DNA of 30,366 nt from Synergistales bacterium (GTDB lineage: Bacteria > Synergistota > Synergistia > Synergistales > Synergistaceae): assembly GCA_026002695.1 (NCBI GenBank), contig BOCB01000015.1, positions 1 through 30,366 on the forward strand, in the 5' to 3' direction. The position numbers and the translations under genes were made by a program. The notes beneath the pieces were generated by a model. The model saw nothing but the letters and a program-made list of their open reading frames with translations, was not told where the DNA came from and did not search any database. Shown here in pieces: positions 15,610 to 23,146 of the stretch (the stretch's first letter is position 1; every line of letters begins with the position of its first letter).

Positions 15610-17901
15610 TTAGATTTTGCCGTCTACTCGCGTATAGCTCCAATTCCTTACGTCGGGGTCTGCCGGAAGCCAGTCCGGTTCTTCCTCTGCCTCAATGTCC
15701 CGCTTCGTGATTTGCCCCTGTATCCGCCCTATGGCTCGCTCTAAAAGCTCGGATAAATCACTGTCCTCGAACGGCGTACAGGCCGTCTCGTTGTCATTGC
15801 CGTACATCGACCTGTCGTAAACCATAGCGCCGAGTACCATGTCGGGATTGTCGGCGAAGTATTGGTTTACCGGTACGCCGTCCGTCGTCTTGTTTAAGTG
15901 AACCCACTCAGGCTCGTCCTCCGGCGAAAGCTCTATCGGCCTGCCGCGCTTTTGCAGGAAAACGACGTCCGTTGTAACCTCTGTCCCGGCGTTATCCTTG
16001 AACGCGTTGTTCGGCAAGCGAACCGCACCGAGAAGTTCAGCCCTTTGTGAGAGGTATTTGCGTACCGCAGGGTTTTCCTTGTCCAGAGTGCCTTTGCTCG
16101 TGACAAACGCAACTATTCCGCCGGGCCGCACGAGGTCTAAGGACTTTGCGAAGAAATAGTCATGTATGAGAAAATTCCTGCTGTCGTATCTTGGGTCTGC
16201 GAGCTTATAGCTGCCGAACGGAACATTGCCCACGGCCGCGTCGTAAAGATTATCCGGCAGATGTGTTTTCTCGAAACCGGAAATTTGTATCTGCGCCGTC
16301 TGATATAACTGTTGCGCTATGCGTCCTGTGATGGGGTCAAGCTCTATTCCGTGGAGCGTTAAGTTCATCTCTTCCGGTATGCGTCCAAAGAAATTGCCGA
16401 CGCCGACCGCCGGTTCGAGTATCTTGCCGTCTTTCAGCCCCATATTGCCGAGAGCTTTGTACATAGCGTCTATGACAGTAGGGCTCGTGTAGTGAGCGTT
16501 GAGAGTTGAGGCCATAGCCGGCCTGTACTCTTCATCCGTGAGCAAATCCTGTAGCTCTGCGTACTCGTTCACCCATTTGTCGTTGTTTCTGTCGAACGCC
16601 TGCGGCAGACCGCCCCATCCGATGTACAGGGAGAGGGTTTCCTGCTCCTCGGCTGTCGCCGTGCGTTCTTCGGCCTCGATTGCTTTCAGCGTCCTTATGG
16701 CCTCAACGTTGTTTCTGTATCTTGTTTTCGAGCCGCCGTAATCCCTTGGCTCGTCCGGTATGCGGTAGTCGAGCTTGGGGATTTCGACAACAGGTTCCGT
16801 TATCTCGGGTTCAACGCTCACCAATTCGGGAGCGTCGCCAGCTTCTTCATGCCTCGGAGTTGTCGGCGTTACCGGCGATTCGTTTATCTTTGGCTTAACG
16901 ATGCCCGGCATTTCGGAGAACGTTGTCTCTATAACAGGTTGAACTATGCCGGGAGATGGCGTAAAAATACTCGGCGGCATAAACTCCGCGCCATATTCGC
17001 CCGATAACACGAGGTTGGTTATTCTGTTGGCAGCTTGTACCCACGACAGGGAGACAAATTCATTCTCTCCCTTTGACAGAGTGAGCTTTTTCCAGTCGTA
17101 ATTGAGCCACCCCTTCACGCCGTCCGGGTATATGAGCGATCTGCCTCCGGTTCCGTATTCCTGTTTAAGAGCGTCGGCAATATCCTTGGTTTTCGCGTAC
17201 TCCGCGCATATACGCGCTATACGCTCTTTCCCGCCCGCCATACCGCTTCCGAGGGCAAGAGCGAAGCCTATATCGTCGTAAGTCAAAGCCTGAGCTTGTA
17301 TTGAGCCTATCTGTTCCTCCTCACTTGCAAAAATGCTTATTTGCCGGGGCTTTATGCGCTCGATAACCGGCGTCGGTGTCAGCACAAACGGGGTATCGTT
17401 TATGTCGGCCTGCCGGTTGGGGAAATTCTTGGGGTTCGCGTTGTAAAACCTTTCAAACTCCGCTTTGGACAGGCCACGTGAAATAGGATATATGAAGGAC
17501 GTGTCGAGAAGCGAGACGCTCTTTGAGAAGCTGTGAATTTCCTCGATTATGTATCGCCTGTCATCGTCGAGATATACACTGTCGCCGACTTGATACGGCG
17601 GTTCTTCCGGTTCCGGCTGAACATCATTACGCAGTTCCGGCGTAGATGGTACAGAAACATCCGGCGCGGGTTCTTCGATTTGGCTTACTCGTATATCAGC
17701 TCCGGTATCATCTCCTCCGCTTGGGCTTTCGTCATGTTCATATGCCCCACCCAGCTCATCCGGTCGGTCGCCTTGTCCGGCGGTGGGTTCTTCCTGAGAA
17801 GTTCCGGCATTATCATCTCCAACCTCCGGTTCGCCGTCTCCTCGATGTCCGTCAAGTGTGCTACTAATGTCCCCTCCGCTCGGAGGCTCGCCAATAGCCA
17901 C
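15610..17901 (-). CDS. DNA-methylase part of the giant methylase-helicase protein
   Basis: The frame is open from just after a TGA at 17937; GTG 17901 is the first listed start and has no good ribosome site. The first about 75 residues are an acidic Gly/Asp/Glu/Pro-rich linker. Next comes a conserved block YQVGDSVYLDDDRRYIIEEIHS (about residues 105-125). The class I SAM-dependent methyltransferase domain spans about residues 450-660: IGWGGLPQAF, LEPAVGVGNFFG (SAM-binding motif I), GIELDPITGRI, and GNVPFG at the catalytic NPPF position. A proline-to-valine change there (NVPF) is also found in this family as I remember it. Ends at DGKI with TAA. Probably modifies or protects transferred DNA; now separated from its helicase half. 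Confidence 0.82.
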   Translation of the reverse strand: MAIGEPPSGGDISSTLDGHRGDGEPEVGDDNAGTSQEEPTAGQGDRPDELGGAYEHDESPSGGDDTGADIRVSQIEEPAPDVSVPSTPELRNDVQPEPEEPPYQVGDSVYLDDDRRYIIEEIHSFSKSVSLLDTSFIYPISRGLSKAEFERFYNANPKNFPNRQADINDTPFVLTPTPVIERIKPRQISIFASEEEQIGSIQAQALTYDDIGFALALGSGMAGGKERIARICAEYAKTKDIADALKQEYGTGGRSLIYPDGVKGWLNYDWKKLTLSKGENEFVSLSWVQAANRITNLVLSGEYGAEFMPPSIFTPSPGIVQPVIETTFSEMPGIVKPKINESPVTPTTPRHEEAGDAPELVSVEPEITEPVVEIPKLDYRIPDEPRDYGGSKTRYRNNVEAIRTLKAIEAEERTATAEEQETLSLYIGWGGLPQAFDRNNDKWVNEYAELQDLLTDEEYRPAMASTLNAHYTSPTVIDAMYKALGNMGLKDGKILEPAVGVGNFFGRIPEEMNLTLHGIELDPITGRIAQQLYQTAQIQISGFEKTHLPDNLYDAAVGNVPFGSYKLADPRYDSRNFLIHDYFFAKSLDLVRPGGIVAFVTSKGTLDKENPAVRKYLSQRAELLGAVRLPNNAFKDNAGTEVTTDVVFLQKRGRPIELSPEDEPEWVHLNKTTDGVPVNQYFADNPDMVLGAMVYDRSMYGNDNETACTPFEDSDLSELLERAIGRIQGQITKRDIEAEEEPDWLPADPDVRNWSYTRVDGKI

Positions 17902-17945
17902 TTCCTGTGGTTCTCCAGAAACGTCGTTCGGTGGTCATGCGCCAT
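17685..17945 (-). CDS. TnpV-like C-terminal fragment read in a frame overlapping the giant protein's linker
   Basis: An 86-residue frame from ATG 17945 reads TFLENHRKWLL, EGTLVAHLTDIEETANRRLE, DRMSWVGHMN, KAQAEEMIPELIYE: the C-terminal two-thirds of a TnpV protein, including the WVxxMN and ELIY hallmarks. The same bases in another frame encode the acidic linker of the giant methylase protein (for example RPDELGGAYEH over DRMSWVGHMN). The N-terminal TnpV block (TYTQxGDYxxPxL) is absent; upstream sequence is the giant protein's N-terminus in a third frame. No ribosome site precedes ATG 17945. Either a tnpV gene was captured and its alternate frame became linker, or both frames are maintained. 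Confidence 0.6.
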   Translation of the reverse strand: MAHDHRTTFLENHRKWLLASLRAEGTLVAHLTDIEETANRRLEMIMPELLRKNPPPDKATDRMSWVGHMNMTKAQAEEMIPELIYE

Positions 17946-18289
17946 AATTCTACCGGGCGGTATTTCTCGCTCGGAACGTACTTGCCCTGCTGTGTGTCGC
18001 TTATATCAAAGACGTAGCGCAAGCGCGGCGTTCCATCGATGTAAGAGACGAGAGGAATACCGCTTGAACCTTTCCTTATCCATCGTCCGAACGTCTTGTT
18101 CCACTGCGGCAGCTCCGCGCAAGCCGTAGCGTCAGGCCGGTAAGCGTGAAGCAAAACCTTGTCCTCAAACGGATATTTGTAGTGCGCCAATGTGTTTTGC
18201 AGAAACTCAAACCAGTTTCCCGCGCTCCGCGCAACGTCCGATTTATGCCGTTTCGTAAGTTCTATGGCCTCTCCTAATTTGTTGGGCAT
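17864..18289 (-). CDS. N-terminal fragment of the giant methylase-helicase protein, frame-broken
   Basis: The start ATG 18289 has a strong ribosome site (GGAGGTGA, six bases upstream), so this is the true beginning of the giant gene. Residues 20-115 (GNWFEFLQNTLAHYKYPF, HAYRPDATACA, WNKTFGRWI, LRYVFDISDTQ) are the typical N-terminal block of these ICE proteins. After VELWRM (about residue 119) the frame continues with sequence that looks like a shadow of the TnpV frame and stops at 17864. The methylase part lies in a different frame, so an indel or deletion near 17945 has removed an internal block and uncoupled the start from the enzyme domains. About 140 residues are made. Confidence 0.75.
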   Translation of the reverse strand: MPNKLGEAIELTKRHKSDVARSAGNWFEFLQNTLAHYKYPFEDKVLLHAYRPDATACAELPQWNKTFGRWIRKGSSGIPLVSYIDGTPRLRYVFDISDTQQGKYVPSEKYRPVELWRMTTERRFWRTTGSGYWRASERRGH

Positions 18290-18318
18290 TTCATATCACC
18301 TCCAAACAATAATGAGCC

Positions 18319-18336
18319 TGGGGCAAAATTGCCCCA
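18319..18336. other. Perfect GGGGCAA hairpin upstream of the giant gene
   Basis: TGGGGCAA / TTGCCCCA with a 2-base loop, between the small acidic ORF stop and the giant gene's ribosome site. There is no T run on either side, so it is not a standard terminator. A very similar stem occurs at 24461-24487. Confidence 0.6.
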
Positions 18337-18349
18337 AGACTGCAACCGG

Positions 18350-18460
18350 CTACTCTTCGTCGAGGTCTATATCCTCGATGTCGTCAGCGGTTTCCGATGC
18401 GCATAGAATGTCGCGTATACGCTCTACTATTTCCTCGATTTCAAGGTCAGATTCAATCAA
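18350..18460 (-). CDS. Small acidic protein of unknown function
   Basis: A 36-residue frame starts with TTG at 18460 (AAGGGGG eight bases upstream) or GTG at 18469 (39 residues). It reads IESDLEIEEIVERIRDIL followed by the very acidic tail ADDIEDIDLDEE, with about 16 acidic residues, a single cysteine and probable helical start. It begins within or right after the ArdC stop and so is likely translationally coupled in the relaxase-ardC operon. Small acidic proteins of transfer regions can be DNA mimics or adaptors, but nothing here proves a role. Confidence 0.5.
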   Translation of the reverse strand: MIESDLEIEEIVERIRDILCASETADDIEDIDLDEE

Positions 18461-18475
18461 GCTCTTCACCCCCTT

Positions 18476-19795
18476 TCAGCGGGAAAATTCTGCGTCTAAC
18501 GCTTGCTCTTTGGACGGTACGCTCACGCTCCCCTTTCGCTCCTTGTCGTAGGAGATTGAAATTTTCTGCCCCATAAGTTCTCTAAATCCCTGTGAGTTAT
18601 TGATTTTGCCGAGGTTGTGGATTATTCCTCTGTCCGCTCCAATCCGCTGAACGGCGTGGGAGCTGTCCGCATGGATAATCTCCCCGCTGTACGTCCTGTT
18701 CGCCTGAGCCGCTGTTACGAGAGACGTTTCACCCATGATTGACTTTGCCGCTATAACGGGGTTTATTGCGTCCGGTGTTTGAATATCGCCTGCTTTGCCC
18801 CTCGTCTTTTCGTATGTGAGCGTGTAGTCCGCTATTTTCGCGGCGTCCCTGACCGCCTTGTAAAACTCTTTGTAGTCATTTTGGAGAGACGCCAACCAGT
18901 TTTGCGTATAGGCGGCGTGCCCCTCGATGTGCTTTTCCATATCCTCCGGCGACAGCGGCATACCTATCTCCTGAAAGACGAAAGCGCTCGCCATCTCGGC
19001 GCGGAGTTCCTCCATCGCGTATTCAGGCGAACCGAAGGATTTGCCTAAACCGTCGCGGTTCATTCTGGAAGAATGTCCGGTCGAATGGGCTATCTCGTGC
19101 AGAGTGGTGGAGTAAAAATCTTCGGACGTCTTGAAATGTTCCCTGTTAGGAATTTGTATAACGTCTCGACTATAACTGTACCCTGCCGTCTTAAATCCGT
19201 ACTGAATAGGTACTCCGCAGTTGTCTATGATTGCCTCGGCGCGTTCGTGATACCGAAACTCCGCCTGTTCGGGCGTTTCGATTGGAAGCGGCTCTATCCC
19301 TGTGATTTGCGAGGCGTTAAAGACCGTGTACGTCTTTACGATAAAGATTTTCTGCCCCTCCAACAGCTTCTCGATGTCCTCCTGAGAAGCGCCGCCCTCC
19401 GTCATCTCTTGAATCTTTTTATCGAGGAACTCCGCGCCTTTTTTCGTACCGGACGGGTCATACTAGGTGTAGAACTCGATTTTTGTGCCGTGTTCTCCCT
19501 TGTTGACCGAATAACCCTCTCCCTGCGCCTGTTTGAACGTCATCCGGCGCGTGTCCGCGTAGTTCTTCTCCATAGCCGCGACTGCGAGGCACGCTATATT
19601 GACGCCGTTGTAACGGCGATCCGTCTTTGCGTTGTACGGCAAACCGATATTCGGCGATGTCCACGGCTTTTGCCGGAAGGCTTCACCCCGCTCCATCGTG
19701 GCGATGATTTTCTTCGTGAACTCCTGCCGAAATTCCTCCGCCTTGTTGCGCGGTTTCGGCCAGTTCAGCTCGTCTAAAACAGATTTTTCCCCCAT
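18476..19795 (-). pseudogene. ardC: ArdC-like anti-restriction protein with in-frame TAG
   Basis: ATG 19795 has GGAGG eight bases upstream. Residues 1-110 form the ArdC N-terminal ssDNA-binding-like domain (EEFRQEFTKKIIATMERG, RRYNGVNIACLAVAAMEK, GEHGTKIEFYT). A TAG at 19465-19463 interrupts the frame; it continues in the same frame as YDPSGTKKGAEF and onwards. The second part contains TVFNASQITGIEPLP, the zincin metalloprotease motif LHEIAHSTGHSSRMNR, EELRAEMASAF, and a C-terminal KfrB-like domain (AQANRTYSGEI, AVQRI, IIHNL). Read through, it would be 439 residues. ArdC-type proteins protect incoming DNA during conjugation. With the stop, the first product is a 110-residue N-terminal domain only, unless TAG is suppressed or is an error. 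Confidence 0.82.
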
Positions 19796-19800
19796 ATTCC

Positions 19801-21891
19801 TTACCTCCCCTGTTCCTCTTGCGCTTCCTTAGCGCGTGTTTCAAGCTCGCGCAGTCTCTCCTCCTTGGAATCCCTGCCCTCGATTTTCATAAGCCGAGGT
19901 CGATATTTCACGCTCTGTTCGTATTGCGATAATCCCCTAAGCCCAAAGACGAAATTTCCCGTAGTCTCCCTCGCGTATCGCCCCCAATCCCTGCTCCCGT
20001 ACTTAGAGTTGAAGTCAACCTCGCTCGTTGTTTCGCGTCTCATAACCGGCGCGTTCTTCTCAATGGCGCTCTGTACCTGTCCCTGTGAATATCCCGTAAC
20101 CCTTAACCGGACGCCTATCATGCCGTCTATGCGGGAAAAATCCGGTTTTTCTCCTTCGCTTTGGCGCGATACGATGTCCTTGCAGTGCGCCCAATACGCG
20201 CTGTTCGGGTTGTTCGTGCCGCTGATGTGATCCAATTCGTGTTTTTCACTCGTATCATCTGGATATTGATTGAATACTGTTTGTTTATCCTGCTCATTCT
20301 TCACTGGTGTGTCCGCCTCTTGTTTATGCTGATTTATGGTGCGCGACTTGCCGTTCTCAATATCTTTTGCGAGCTCTGGATTGGAAATTTTCAGATTGTG
20401 CTTGATAGCAAGTGCGATACAAATCTTCTTATACTCGTCTGTGCCGTTTACGATTGCGCTCCCCCATTTTTGATTGGCGAGCTGCAGCGCGGCGAGTATG
20501 GCCGCTTCGTCGAGTTTGCGTCCGAGGACTATCTTTTTACCGTAGTCGATAAACTCGGCATGAGCGCCGTCCCTCGAATACGCTACGCCACCTTTGTTGC
20601 CGAACGTTGGCGTGAAAGCGCGTAAATCCGCTTGTACATCTGAGCGCATACCGCTTCCGTGAATACTCCCCTGATTTGGATACCTGAACGCAAGGAGCGT
20701 GTTCTGGTCTTTTTCACGCTCCAGCCACTCCTTGAAACTTACGAAGCGGTGAGGGTATTGCAGTTTGAAGCCATCCAGTTCCTGTTTTTGTATATCAGCA
20801 AGGTTGAGCTTCTCCCTGGCGTGTTTCGCCGCGAGAACACTGCGCTTGTGATTAAGAAGCGCCCCGTGTCCTTCCCATGAGCCGGTAAATTCGGCGTCGC
20901 GCTCGGATTTTTGTTGTCCACGCAATGCTGCTCGCTCATTTTTATGCTGTTCACAGACAGCGGAGCGAGATTCTTTTTTATCTTTGAAATATTCCGCTCT
21001 CGCCGCCTTGAAACGCTCCCATTCGCCCCTGACCTCTTTTTTAGCCGCTTGCTCGATGGGTTCCACCGTTCTTTCGGCGATACGCAATTCAGCCGGGCGA
21101 GGTGAATACTCCCCAAACCGCGAAGTGAGCTTTGACATACTCGTGTCTCGTGAAGCCTTCGACGCTTTTACGACGACTGATCCGATTTTAAGAACAGCGC
21201 CGCTCCCTTTAGCCTCAAACGCTATACTGCGTTCCGTGAGCTTTTCATGCAGCTCAGTCCAATTTTTCGCGTCGCGGATTATGGGAGCGGCGACCTCCTG
21301 AGCGATTCGCTCTGCGCTCTTTATCGCCGTGTGCGCTTCGCCGTCACGTGCGGATGAAGATATTGCGGGCTCATCCTTTTGATTTTTCTCAATGAGCTTT
21401 CCATCCGCGACAGAGTAAAAGCCGCTTTGCTCCACTTCCCAGCCCTGAGCAAGCTCTACCTTTCGCGCAGCCCGTTCGAGCGCTTTGTGTGTCCATCTTC
21501 CGGCGGGCTGAATTGCTTTGTACGTTTCGGGGTCTATCTTGTTGACAACAATATGAACGTGGCGGTTTTGTGTATTCGCGTGAAGTGCCCAAAGTGCTTG
21601 ACAATCCTCTAAATTCAGCTCTTTGAGCGCAATTTTAACAGCTTCGTCCACCTGTTTGTTCGTTGGCAGCTCCATCTCACGCCACGCGAGGATGGCATGG
21701 AATACGGGGTCTTTACTCCTCGTATTCTTAAAGGCGACAGCTTCCATTTCTGCGGCCGCGTTTTCAAGAGACAGGATATTTTGAGTGCCGATGTAAAGAA
21801 TATCCGCCTTCTCTTTGACTGTGCAGTAGGAAACGAGGGCACGAAAGCTGCTCCTGCCGTCGCTCCTTTTGCTTGGAATTTTGCCTATCAC
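19801..21891 (-). CDS. traI: TraI-like MOBP relaxase of the ICE
   Basis: The protein has 696 residues (RP4 TraI is 732). It starts with GTG 21891 overlapping the traJ-like stop by four bases (GTGA). The relaxase domain fills about residues 1-190: Tyr22 in RALVSYCTV sits at the same number as the RP4 nicking tyrosine, and LHANTQNRHVHIVVN (His104, His111, His113) is the metal-binding motif III. A charged coiled-coil region covers about 270-400. A block at about 400-510 (RYPNQGS, AEFIDYGKKIVL, ALQLANQKWG) resembles the LPD7 large-polyvalent-protein domain. The tail (GYSQGQVQSAIEKNAP) recurs in such relaxases. It would nick the oriT at about 22.47 kb and pilot the strand to TraG. Confidence 0.9.
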   Translation of the reverse strand: MIGKIPSKRSDGRSSFRALVSYCTVKEKADILYIGTQNILSLENAAAEMEAVAFKNTRSKDPVFHAILAWREMELPTNKQVDEAVKIALKELNLEDCQALWALHANTQNRHVHIVVNKIDPETYKAIQPAGRWTHKALERAARKVELAQGWEVEQSGFYSVADGKLIEKNQKDEPAISSSARDGEAHTAIKSAERIAQEVAAPIIRDAKNWTELHEKLTERSIAFEAKGSGAVLKIGSVVVKASKASRDTSMSKLTSRFGEYSPRPAELRIAERTVEPIEQAAKKEVRGEWERFKAARAEYFKDKKESRSAVCEQHKNERAALRGQQKSERDAEFTGSWEGHGALLNHKRSVLAAKHAREKLNLADIQKQELDGFKLQYPHRFVSFKEWLEREKDQNTLLAFRYPNQGSIHGSGMRSDVQADLRAFTPTFGNKGGVAYSRDGAHAEFIDYGKKIVLGRKLDEAAILAALQLANQKWGSAIVNGTDEYKKICIALAIKHNLKISNPELAKDIENGKSRTINQHKQEADTPVKNEQDKQTVFNQYPDDTSEKHELDHISGTNNPNSAYWAHCKDIVSRQSEGEKPDFSRIDGMIGVRLRVTGYSQGQVQSAIEKNAPVMRRETTSEVDFNSKYGSRDWGRYARETTGNFVFGLRGLSQYEQSVKYRPRLMKIEGRDSKEERLRELETRAKEAQEEQGR

Positions 21892-22223
21892 TGTTCTTTA
21901 TCCTCGTTTTCGTTAGCCGCCGTTTTAATTCTGCTGATACACGCGGTTATCTCTTTGAGGCATTTGGATGTGAGAGCGCTGTACGCACCTTTGGTTTCGT
22001 TGTGGATATGTTTAAGCAACCCGCCGAGGCGCAGAAGCTCAGAAATTACGCGGAGGTCGCTTTTGGGTGTAATACGCTTTCCGAGGCTTCTAAGACGGAC
22101 GAACACCGCTGCGGACAGGCCGCAAGTTTTGGCCTCTGACGCAATAAACAGTCTCTCCTCCTCCGTGAAGCTCACCATTACTCTTGATGTCCTTTGCGCG
22201 TGAATTGGTTTCCGTTTCCGCAT
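21888..22223 (-). CDS. traJ: TraJ-like relaxosome accessory protein (ribbon-helix-helix)
   Basis: The protein has 111 residues; ATG 22223 is chosen because AAGGAG lies eight bases upstream (a GTG at 22232 overlaps that site). It has a basic N-terminus, a ribbon-helix-helix-like start (RVMVSFTEEERLFIASEAKTCGLS) and the segment ELLRLGGLLKHI, matching RP4 TraJ (LGRLGGLLKLW as I recall). TraJ binds an inverted repeat next to nic and recruits TraI. Here a 19-bp imperfect inverted repeat lies 170 bp upstream. The gene overlaps traI, so the two are co-translated. Confidence 0.82.
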   Translation of the reverse strand: MRKRKPIHAQRTSRVMVSFTEEERLFIASEAKTCGLSAAVFVRLRSLGKRITPKSDLRVISELLRLGGLLKHIHNETKGAYSALTSKCLKEITACISRIKTAANENEDKEQ

Positions 22224-22480
22224 TGCCGCCACTCCTTGTCTCTGTGTATTTATGATTTGATTGTATGGGCGGTTTTAGGGCGCTGCGATAATTTGCTTTT
22301 TGCGGGTTCTGGGTTCGTGGTAAATTGCTCCTCCCCCTTCCTATGTCATATGGTTTAACCGAGAGAGAAGGCCAAAGGCCGCCGATGGAGGCAAGAGGTG
22401 CTTGGATGGCAAAATGCGATAGCGTTTTGTCAGCCAAGCGCCTGCTTGTCCTTAAAGTTGAGACACCCTATCCGACGAAA
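22224..22480. other. oriT: Putative IncP-like oriT core: 19-bp imperfect inverted repeat and nic-like sequence
   Basis: The divergent gap between traJ- and traK-like genes has the position of the RK2 oriT. Arms at 22396-22414 and 22425-22443 form a 19-bp inverted repeat with 16 matches (GCTTGGATGGCAAAA against TTTTGTCAGCCAAGC inside it) and a 10-base loop, a candidate TraJ site. Twenty bases further, CACCCTATCCGACG (22464-22477) resembles the RP4 nic region CACCTATCCTGC. The repeat-to-nic distance is larger than in RK2, so the exact nic is uncertain. The 22224-22395 part shows no clear promoter or other structure that I can defend. Confidence 0.6.
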
Positions 22481-22658
22481 TCGCCATGATTCGCAGCTGC
22501 TCGTTACTATTCGTCATAAATTCGCCGGTTATCGGCATAATTCGTCAAAATATCGTCAACATCTCCGCATATCGCCGTTATTCGCCGAAAATTCGTCAAA
22601 ATATTGCAGGCACTCGCCAACAATCGCTGCATTCGTCATCACTCGCCAAAATATCTCA
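22481..22658 (+). repeat. Helically phased array of WWTCGYC motifs beside oriT, upstream of traK-like gene
   Basis: TCG or a one-base variant starts at 22481, 22491, 22501, 22511, 22522, 22532, 22542, 22553, 22562, 22572, 22582, 22593, 22604, 22614, 22624, 22633, 22643 and 22654. Fifteen of 18 are exact TCG, usually followed by C or T then C and preceded by two A/T. Steps are 9-11 bp with mean 173/17 = 10.2 bp, one DNA turn. The motif is always on the same strand. No gene with codon logic covers it. It sits where RK2 TraK binds about 180 bp and wraps DNA, so it is a candidate TraK wrapping site; that function is inferred. Confidence 0.8.
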
Positions 22659-22702
22659 AGAGCAAAAATCGTATGGTATCGTCAATTCAGGAGGTGATGA
22701 GG

Positions 22703-23146
22703 TTGTCAGCGGACTTGGAGGGCATAAGGAGTTCTCTTGAAAAAACCAAAGGGATGGTACGAGGGCGAAACACATACGCGAGGATTGCCGGTGCGGTTTT
22801 TGAGGAAATCAAGGCTCTGCGGGCTGAGAACATCACACTGCTCGCTATTCTTGATGTTCTAAAAACTGACGGACACCTTCCTGACGACTCTAACATAAAG
22901 GCTTTGAGCAAAGCCTTGAAGCGAGAGGAAGTGAGGCGATGGAAAAGAGGCAATGGGAAAAGCGACCGGAACGAGAGGAGCGGCGCAATCACAAAGGCTG
23001 TGCCTAAAGCCGTAGACAAAACACCCTCGCCGGATATGACCGACGAGGAGAAGGCTGAAAAGGCAAGGCTGAAGAAGCTCGGCCTGCATCCGGTGGATAT
23101 AGGAAATGGCGTTAGAAAGCTCCCCGGCGGCGGTTTTTCGTTTTAA
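22703..23146 (+). CDS. traK: TraK-like oriT-binding protein
   Basis: TTG 22703 gives 147 residues with AGGAGG eight bases upstream; an ATG at 22697 is only two bases from it and one at 22674 has none. The N-terminal half is helical (EEIKALRAENITLLAILDVL, then DSNIKALSKALKREEVRR), like the TraK fold with its 'ALVTIWEHM...YETFRSHARRH' pattern. A basic linker rich in Lys/Arg follows and the protein ends GGGFSF, recalling the GFTF near the TraK C-terminus. RP4 TraK binds and bends the DNA next to nic. Position right after the phased repeat array supports the same job. Family identity is from remembered RP4 sequence and weak overall similarity. Confidence 0.62.
   Translation: MSADLEGIRSSLEKTKGMVRGRNTYARIAGAVFEEIKALRAENITLLAILDVLKTDGHLPDDSNIKALSKALKREEVRRWKRGNGKSDRNERSGAITKAVPKAVDKTPSPDMTDEEKAEKARLKKLGLHPVDIGNGVRKLPGGGFSF

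Noticed and set aside
15610..19465. Alternative genetic code with reassigned TAA/TAG
   Set aside because: Other genes in the window end normally at TAA, TAG and TGA, and trb genes have no internal stops; two isolated nonsense codons fit decay or error better.
22481..22658. CRISPR-like short repeat array
   Set aside because: Repeat units are only about 5-7 bp and spaced about 10 bp; there are no 20-40 bp repeats or spacers and no cas genes.
22398..22740. Plus-strand open frames across the oriT region
   Set aside because: They lack ribosome sites and recognisable protein sequence; their Ser/Arg-rich content is the translated phased repeat.
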